From: Anniella stebbinsi | Taxonomy: Eukaryota > Chordata > Lepidosauria > Squamata > Anniellidae | Assembly (NCBI GenBank): GCA_029215795.1 | Contig: JARDYH010000001.1 | Span: 230,419,654-230,483,653 of the forward strand | Direction: 5' to 3' | DNA: 64,000 bases | Part shown: one piece after another, positions 57,811 to 64,000 of the stretch | How the letters are laid out: the number at the start of each line of letters is the position of its first letter | Position numbering within the stretch: the stretch's first letter is position 1 | Notes under the pieces: generated by a model | Seen by the model: the letters and a program-made list of their open reading frames with translations, nothing else | The model's database searches: none | Told to the model about the DNA's origin: nothing | Program-made: the position numbers and the translations under genes

Positions 57811-58102
57811 TAGAAATCTCCATGGCAGAGCACATGCCTTCCATATACAATATTGTACATTTAGTCCCTGCATCTTCAGTTAAACCAGCCTTACCCAATC
57901 TGATGCTCTCCAGATGTTTTGGACTATAATCCCATCAGACCCTGCCAGCATGGCCAGTGGGAAGCAATGATGGGAGTTGTAGTCCAAAACATTTGGAGGG
58001 CACTAGGTTGGGGGAAGGCTAAATTAAGGGATCTTTCTGCTGCTAGACAGGGCAGCCAGCACTGGCCTTGATGCACCAGTGGCCTGACTTGGTATAAAAC
58101 AG
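57811..58102 (+). mobile_element. tRNA-derived SINE interrupted by a MITE
   Basis: Head 'catggcagagcacatgcctt' and 'ccctgcatcttcagttaa'; after the MITE (57885-58020) it resumes at 'aagggatctttctgctgc' and ends 'gatgcaccagtggcctgact', 'tggtataaaacag'. Same family as 4921-5122. Confidence 0.65.
57885..58020. mobile_element. Palindromic hAT MITE inside the SINE
   Basis: 'ccagccttacccaatctgat' and '…ctaggttgggggaaggct' are inverse ends; inner 'ttttggactataatcccatc' / 'gatgggagttgtagtccaaa'. Flanks CAGTTAAA and AAATTAAG share five bases; the duplication is eroded. Confidence 0.7.
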
Positions 58103-58204
58103 ATTAAGAATGTTCATGACAACTAACTAAATTAATATAAAAAAACAAACACAGCTGCATTGGCCATAAGAAAAATAAATCCAAAATTGGAACTGTATGG
58201 ATTC

Positions 58205-58852
58205 TAGGGATGTGCATCGTATAGTTAAAATGTACGATAACGATACAATAAGGTCGTTATCGTGAATGTGTTTAATGATAATGATACGATTGAAAAACCT
58301 ACGATAATCATCGGAGACGATAATTTTCGGGCGATTTTATCATTTTATCGGACTGCCATATAAATATACCTATAACTTCTTTATTTTAAAAGTTAGAGGC
58401 TTGAAACTTGGTCACAGTGCTTATGGGGTATGCCTAAGTATGTGTATGAAATTTGAGATCGATCCCTCCAACCCTCAATTTTATATGATTTTTTTAAAGA
58501 TCGTTTCCGTTCTGACAGATCTGAATGAACGCATGTGGTGAGCTGTCATTCTGATCTGTCAGAACTGAAATGATCTTTCATAAATTCATATAAAATCGAG
58601 GGTTGGAGGGATCGATCTCAAATTTGGCACGTATGTGTAGCACTGTGACCAAGTTTCAAGCCTCTAACTTTTAAAACACAGAAGTTATAGGCATTTTTTC
58701 TTTAAAAATAGGGCTGCAAAAAAATCATTTTTTCATGATAATTATCATGAAGACGATACAGTTCACCTATGATATGAATGAAGACGATAATTGTTTTGGT
58801 CCAAAATGACGATAACGATAAACGACAATATTTTTTGGCATGCACACCCCTA
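58205..58852. mobile_element. hAT MITE of the TAGGGATGTGCATCG family, intact
   Basis: A 648-bp palindrome flanked by perfect ATGGATTC duplications (58197-58204, 58853-58860). Same ordered blocks as 51757-52441, including the central 'gatcgatccctccaaccctc' pair and 'gttctgacagatctgaatg'. Non-coding. Confidence 0.9.
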
Positions 58853-59281
58853 ATGGATTCTGCATGAACATGTGTTTCTTAATTTGGTGTTGAGCCAAAA
58901 TAGTTTTGGATATTTTTATCTTCTTGTATATTTGAGTTTTTTTGCCTTTTTGTAGCAATTTCAAAAGTCTTTGAGCATGTTATGTTATATATAAAACAAA
59001 TAGAGGCATCTATCTTGGAAAACACCTTCAGATCCAGGGCATGCTAGCCAGTTTGTCTAAACAAATGAAACTGCCTTTTGGTCACTAGGTGGCAACAACA
59101 TGAATATATCTTATGTAATATATACTGCTGACATCTGAAGTAGAAGCTGGTTAGGTTAGTTTGTCTCAGTGAAGACCTGTATGACTTGAGTAGTTGACAC
59201 AGTTGCAATTTAAAGCAACAACATGTATTTAAAAAGATCTGTTCTCAAAGAAGTTATGGGATCAAGGGAAGGTTATGTAAT

Positions 59282-59398
59282 CAGCCTTCCCCAACCTGAT
59301 GCACTCTGGATGTTTTATACTATAATTCCCATTGGCCATGCTGGTTGATGGGAATTGAAGTCCCAACTATCTGGAGGGTACCAAGTTGGGGAAGGCTG
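59282..59398. mobile_element. Palindromic hAT MITE
   Basis: 'cagccttccccaacctgatg' and '…ccaagttggggaaggctg' are inverse ends; flanks 'atgtaat' and 'atgtagg' look like an eroded duplication. Confidence 0.7.
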
Positions 59399-60670
59399 AT
59401 GTAGGCCTAACCACTCACGTAGGCTTCTGCTGCAATAGTGATTTTTTTCTTCTTCCAGATCACTCACATGTCCTGCTCATGCTGGGCCTTCTGTCTTGCT
59501 TCTTACAGGAACAGGACATAACAATCCCTGCCAACATAGCAACATTTAGATTCCCGCTTTGATTCCCTATGTTTGAAGCATTGTTGTGTGTTGAAGCCCA
59601 CCGATAACTCCCACAACACGCTTTTCTGATTTAAACCCTCTATTTTTCTTTTCTCATCTTCATTCCTATTCATAATTTTGATGATTGAGGCCAAAACAAA
59701 AGCAAAACCCAATATCTTTCACCCTATGGATCTCAGTAGCACTGACAATGCTCACATAATACCTTCAAGCCAGACGTGGCAAAAGAGAATGCCAGTGGTT
59801 TGTCAGAACGATAAAATATGTAGGAGTTACTGGTCTAACTACTCCTAAACTTAGAAAGAACTGCATGATAACTGTCAACAGAAAAGGGTTTTGCGAAGAA
59901 TCTGTGATAACTGTCAGTTTAGTGACAAGTTTTCTCTTGAGGAGATTGATAATTTAACTGTCCTCAGAAAATTGCAATAAATATTTTACAGGTCTGCCGT
60001 GAAAGTGTGATACTTGAATAGTTAGTGACCAGGGACTTCTGTTTGAAATTTCTCCAGCATTAGTGCCTGGGCTATTTTAATATTTTCTTCTATATTCTAT
60101 AAGCTGTGATTGATTTTTATGGTCCACAGTTAATTTAAAGAGGGAAGAATGGAAAGCTGCAATCCTCATATAGTTCTCAGGGCTGTAAAAGAGAGAAAAA
60201 TATCAGTTTACATAACAATAAAATCTGTATCGAGTATAAACATTTTCTGGAAATTGGCATGTGCTGTATAGACCAATTTCAAGAACGTTTTTGGCAGTAT
60301 TAACTCTGTGAAAGCAGAGTCATTTCGTCTGTATACAATCTATGCTGATCTGTTTTGGATTGGTGGTTACAAGGAAGGATATCAGCACAATATCTGTGCC
60401 TATGTGGCAATAGCAAAGCCTATAATGTAGGGATATGTTTTCATGATAAAACCATTCCAGCAGTTTATTTGAAATACCAGGAAAGCTGAAACAAATGTAG
60501 ATTCCTGATTACGATTTTAATGCATAGAATTTAGATATCATAATACATAGCATTGTTTTAGGCTGTGACCTTGTACTTCGTTGCCTGAGAGTAAGCCCCT
60601 TTGAACTCAATGGGACCTACTTCTGAGTAGACATACGTAGCTCCATCAGAAGAGCATTTTGCTGCACACT
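59399..60670. other. Unclassified AT-rich stretch
   Basis: No gene or repeat apart from the squamate phrase 'actcaatgggacctacttct' followed by 'gagtagacata' near 60605-60636. Confidence 0.35.
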
Positions 60671-61005
60671 CGTTACTGGGCACTCACGGATTTTCGTGGG
60701 TCCCTCTCACAACGTCATCTGCCCCCTGCGTGCCTCCCGCCTCTTCTAGCCTTCTCCATGCAACAAAAAAAGCCCCCGGTAACTCTGTATTATTTTTAAA
60801 GATGGAAGTTGCCGCTATCTCCTGCTGTGTGCAGGAGAGGCAGCGCGATAAAGACATCCCTTGAATGGGCTATGTGCACATTTTACTTCTTTTTTCCTCT
60901 CCCTGAGAGAAAGAGGAAAGTATCAAACAACAAAAGCAGGGTGGAAAAGTGACGGTAGGCAAGTGTGATTTCCCTCTGTTTCATGGAGCTCCTTGTGTCA
61001 AATCA
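60671..61005. repeat. Dispersed repeat shared with 6062-6370
   Basis: 'tactgggcactcacggat' and 'ccccctgcgtgcctcccgc' correspond to the start of 6062-6370; the end near 'tggagctcc' is also similar. Centre unrelated. Confidence 0.45.
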
Positions 61006-61030
61006 TTACAAATGTAAAATAAAAATCAGG

Positions 61031-61131
61031 AAATAACACTACAAAAGTGGTATATGGAATGTGGATTGTGCCCCAACAGTTATCTGTGCACTTCATTATT
61101 GCTATAAAGCAGTAGTGTAGATCTAGCCTTA
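61031..61131. mobile_element. Harbinger-like MITE, right half
   Basis: 'gtgccccaacagttatctgt', 'tgctataaagcagtagtgta' and 'gatctagcc' are retained; the left arm is missing. Confidence 0.55.
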
Positions 61132-61307
61132 GAATATCAACAGGCAAGTTTGGAGGCCAAATCCAGTTCTTAAGGTTTTCTATCTGGTCATCATCCCAAA
61201 GCTATGACACACCACACACAGTAATATTCACCTTAGCTACGTTCTCCCAAGCTGAAGCAAACAAACAAATAAACAAACAAACAAAGGTATAAGGCAGGGC
61301 TAGGCTG

Positions 61308-61390
61308 GGCTGGGCAACTTGTGGCCTTCCCTTTGTTTTGGACTACAACTTGCATCATCCATTGGCTGTGCTGATTAAGGCTGATGGGTG
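61308..61390. mobile_element. Fragment of 'gggcaacttgtggcc' hAT MITE
   Basis: 'ctgggcaacttgtggccttc', 'ttggactacaacttgcatca' and the start of the return arm 'aggctgatgggtg'. The far end is missing. Confidence 0.55.
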
Positions 61391-64000
61391 TTAGGCCGGC
61401 TAATTAAGTACTGCTCCAAAAAAGATGAAATGTACCACCAGAAGTAGGGCACCTGCTAATTTATATGTATAGATGCAAATTTAAAATTTATTTTAATTTA
61501 AATGAAAATATAGTTTATCTCACCATAATGGGGAAGATGGATTGGGGGGGGGGGGTTCCCCAGAAATCAGGAAGAGGCATTTTCTGTGGGTGGAGCTCTT
61601 CTGTCTATGGAAAACAGATCCTCGACTCAACCCTCTTCTTTTTTATCTCACGCCAAGGTTCTATAATCATAAAGTTGGAACATCAGTTCAAATATTGTTT
61701 ATCCAGAACTATTTACCTTAGTATTTGGCCCTATTGAGTCTTATGTAAATATAACCTCATGCAAAGGGAATATTCATGTATCTAAGCTTGTGATTACTAT
61801 AATGTCTTGAGTGGCTCCCGGCCATATAGATATAAGAAATTGTACTTGCATTTTCTAATGATGGTAACAGCCTTTTCATGCAATCAATAAAATGTTTCTA
61901 AGTGTTTTTCTCTCTTTTTTGATTTCTGAATTCCATTCTGTACAAGGATCAAATTAGGCCCATTGTTGAACATGTAGCTATTTAATTATTTAAAAAGCTA
62001 CAGAATCACAAATTAGTCAATTCATGGTCTCCATCTTAATTTTGTCCAGTCATTTCCGTACATGGCTTCATTAAAAGAATATGGAACGCTTTAAAACACA
62101 GTAATTATTTCTGAAAGGAGGAAATTAGAGTCTTAGTGAGGGAAAATACCTCAGGACAAGATCCTTGGGAACTACTCAGCTGGCAACCAAGACTTTGAGT
62201 CAAACACACAATTAGCAACATTGAAAACACAGAAAATATTAATTAAAATCATTGCTGCATTGTGAATACACAAAGTATTGCACTGGTCTTTTCTAATACC
62301 GGAACAGAATGATTTAAAAGGAAACAGAACAAATTCTTGAAGAACAGGTAACTGATTCAAAGATTAGCTAATAACACAAGACAAGAGCAACAAAGCAAGA
62401 TATGAAATGTTATTAAGGAGAGCGCAGGGAACTTACTGAATGCAGTATTACAAGTCTAACAGGTTATTGCAATAATTTTCTGGCACAAAGCCTCCCATCT
62501 ATCACTAGTGTCGTAACCTTCCAGCACACTGATATGGAATTTAAAAGCATGCCTATGGAGGAGGCGTGCCCTGGAGGCGTGCTGGGGGCCAGATCCTGAG
62601 ACCTGGTGAGCTGAATTAGGCCTGTGAGCCAGAGGTCCCAATCCCTGGGTTTGGGAGATGGTCCCATGATAGCTAGATATCTCTCTGGGGTGTTTTAAAG
62701 GAGATAGTCATCAGAGCCCTGAAGAGGTGACCACCTCCAACTAAGGGGAACGGGGCAGGAAGGAAGAAAGATAGAAAGAAAGAAGAAACAACAGTTTTCA
62801 GTTTGATAGGGATGTAAGAGTGTCAGGGATCCACCCCAATGGTCAGAGTTCCACCTTCCTGGCTGGAACCTCTGACCCTGCTCCTTAAAGATATCTTGCC
62901 TCTTTAAGAACCAATCTGTCCCTTTTGGGACTTAAGTTTCCACCTTTCCTCTTTTCCCTCTCAGTAGTGTGGGTTTTTTAGCTGTAGGTGGGTGTGAAAT
63001 GGAATGTTCAACAACTCAGGTTTTAAACCAAAACTCCTTACTATTCCAGACATAGTAAGGCACACTTGCTTAAGGTATTTACGCACATAGAGCTGTTACT
63101 TTCAAAGGCAATACAGAAATAAAACTGCAGTTTCATCTGGCTTGGCTACCTGACCCTTGGTAGTTAAGTCCAGCTTTCCTCAAATCAGGCTCTGAGTCCC
63201 ACCCAGTGCCCAATTGTCCTGCATCTCTCTGGGATGACTCAATCCTCCATCCCCAACGACTTGAATTGAATTGAATGCCTCCCCTCTCCCCTTTTTAAAA
63301 ACTCTCTCCAACTGACCATCCAGCCTTTCCCATTGGCTCTCTAGCTGGCTCTTTCTATTGGCTCTTTTTTCCCCCGCTTCTAAGTTTGAACTGCCAACTG
63401 CTGTTTTAACTCCACCTCTCTCAGTAATTTTCCCTCTCTCAGTTTCTACCTTTCACCAAGAAACCTGATCTACAGGGCCAGAGAGTCGTTAATGTAATCA
63501 GGAGACCTTTTGCATGCATGTTAATCTTACACTGAAATGTTTTCCTCCCATTTGCACTTCCATACCTTCAAGCTAAACTAACCTGGACACCTCCTGAGAA
63601 TATGCTGATTCTTAACAGTTTACCCATTGTACATACATTTTAACTTGTTACATTCATTTTAACCCTTGATAATACAGTTGAACCCTCACAAAGAGAAATT
63701 TGTTTTAATTCATTTTTTTAAATCAAGTTCACATTTCCCAGAACCAAATGCAATCCCAAACACAATCTTCCTGGCATTTGGAAGAGCCCGGCTGTTCTTA
63801 GTGAATGCCTGTTGGACAACATGCAACCTCACCCTTTTCAGTAAGGTGATCAGTAAGAACTCCTGGACTCTTGCAAGTGCTGGGAGCGTTTTTGTTTTTT
63901 TGTTTTAAATTTTTAAAAAAAAAATAGAAAAAAGACCCCTCAAAACTTCTTACACTGAAACATGTATGTGGAAACCCACATTTTCCGAAAATCTCACCTC
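61391..64000. other. Unclassified stretch to window end
   Basis: No exon or RNA gene supported. A G homopolymer at about 61542, a GAAA-rich run near 62760-62790, and pyrimidine-rich phrases with 'attggctct' repeats at 63330-63370 are the only patterns seen. 62821 onward might be an LTR but see the rejected list. Confidence 0.35.

Noticed and set aside
62821..63600. Possible LTR starting TGTCAGGG
   Set aside because: No matching far end, no flanking duplication and no second copy in the window.

Overview
This is a gene-poor, repeat-saturated stretch of vertebrate nuclear DNA, almost certainly from a squamate reptile (lizard or snake). The evidence is Sauria-type and tRNA-derived SINEs with squamate-style bodies, CR1 and L2-like LINE 3' ends, several long GATA/CTAT microsatellites, and many palindromic non-autonomous hAT and Harbinger-like DNA transposons. 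I found no host protein-coding exon, tRNA or rRNA gene that I can defend. The only recognisable coding sequence is decayed LINE reverse-transcriptase sequence (55398-56640 minus, 38845-39225 plus, 45238-46273 plus). Most ATG-to-stop frames here come from palindromes or GC-rich transposon interiors. The window is probably intergenic or deep intronic.

Layout. 0.4-2.1 kb: a Harbinger-like palindrome carrying two hAT palindromes, one inside the other, then a duplicated 140-base segment that reappears at 11.6 kb. 3.8-8.4 kb: hAT remnants, a tRNA SINE and one clean 8-bp-TSD hAT element. 9.1-10.4 kb: a GC-rich hAT-like palindrome. 11.2-14.5 kb: a Harbinger-like element, a hAT element and a CR1 tail. 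15-20 kb: mainly unique AT-rich DNA with small inverted repeats. 20.2-23.8 kb: first copy of a long repeat unit whose second copy lies at 42.3-48.0 kb. Comparing the two copies exposes empty sites for several transposons. 24-42 kb: CR1, GATA repeats, an LTR-like insertion inside a hAT element, and L2 and Harbinger remnants. 42-48 kb: the second long unit, broken up by a hAT element with a Sauria SINE inside it, a LINE and a 1061-bp GC-rich hAT element. 51-59 kb: a dense block of hAT and Harbinger elements and a minus-strand L2 LINE. 59-64 kb: mostly unclassified AT-rich DNA.

How the parts work together. At least five different internal sequences share one of two hAT-type terminal motifs. One group ends in TAGGGTGACCA/TGGTCACCCTA, the other in TAGGGATGTGCA/TGCACATCCCTA. 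Many copies are flanked by perfect 8-bp target duplications. This fits a few hAT transposases (not encoded here) mobilising many unrelated passengers. The most unusual passengers are GC-rich palindromes that repeat a strong 5' splice-site consensus on both strands. Nested insertions give a relative order of events. One hAT copy appears to sit at the breakpoint of a local duplication.
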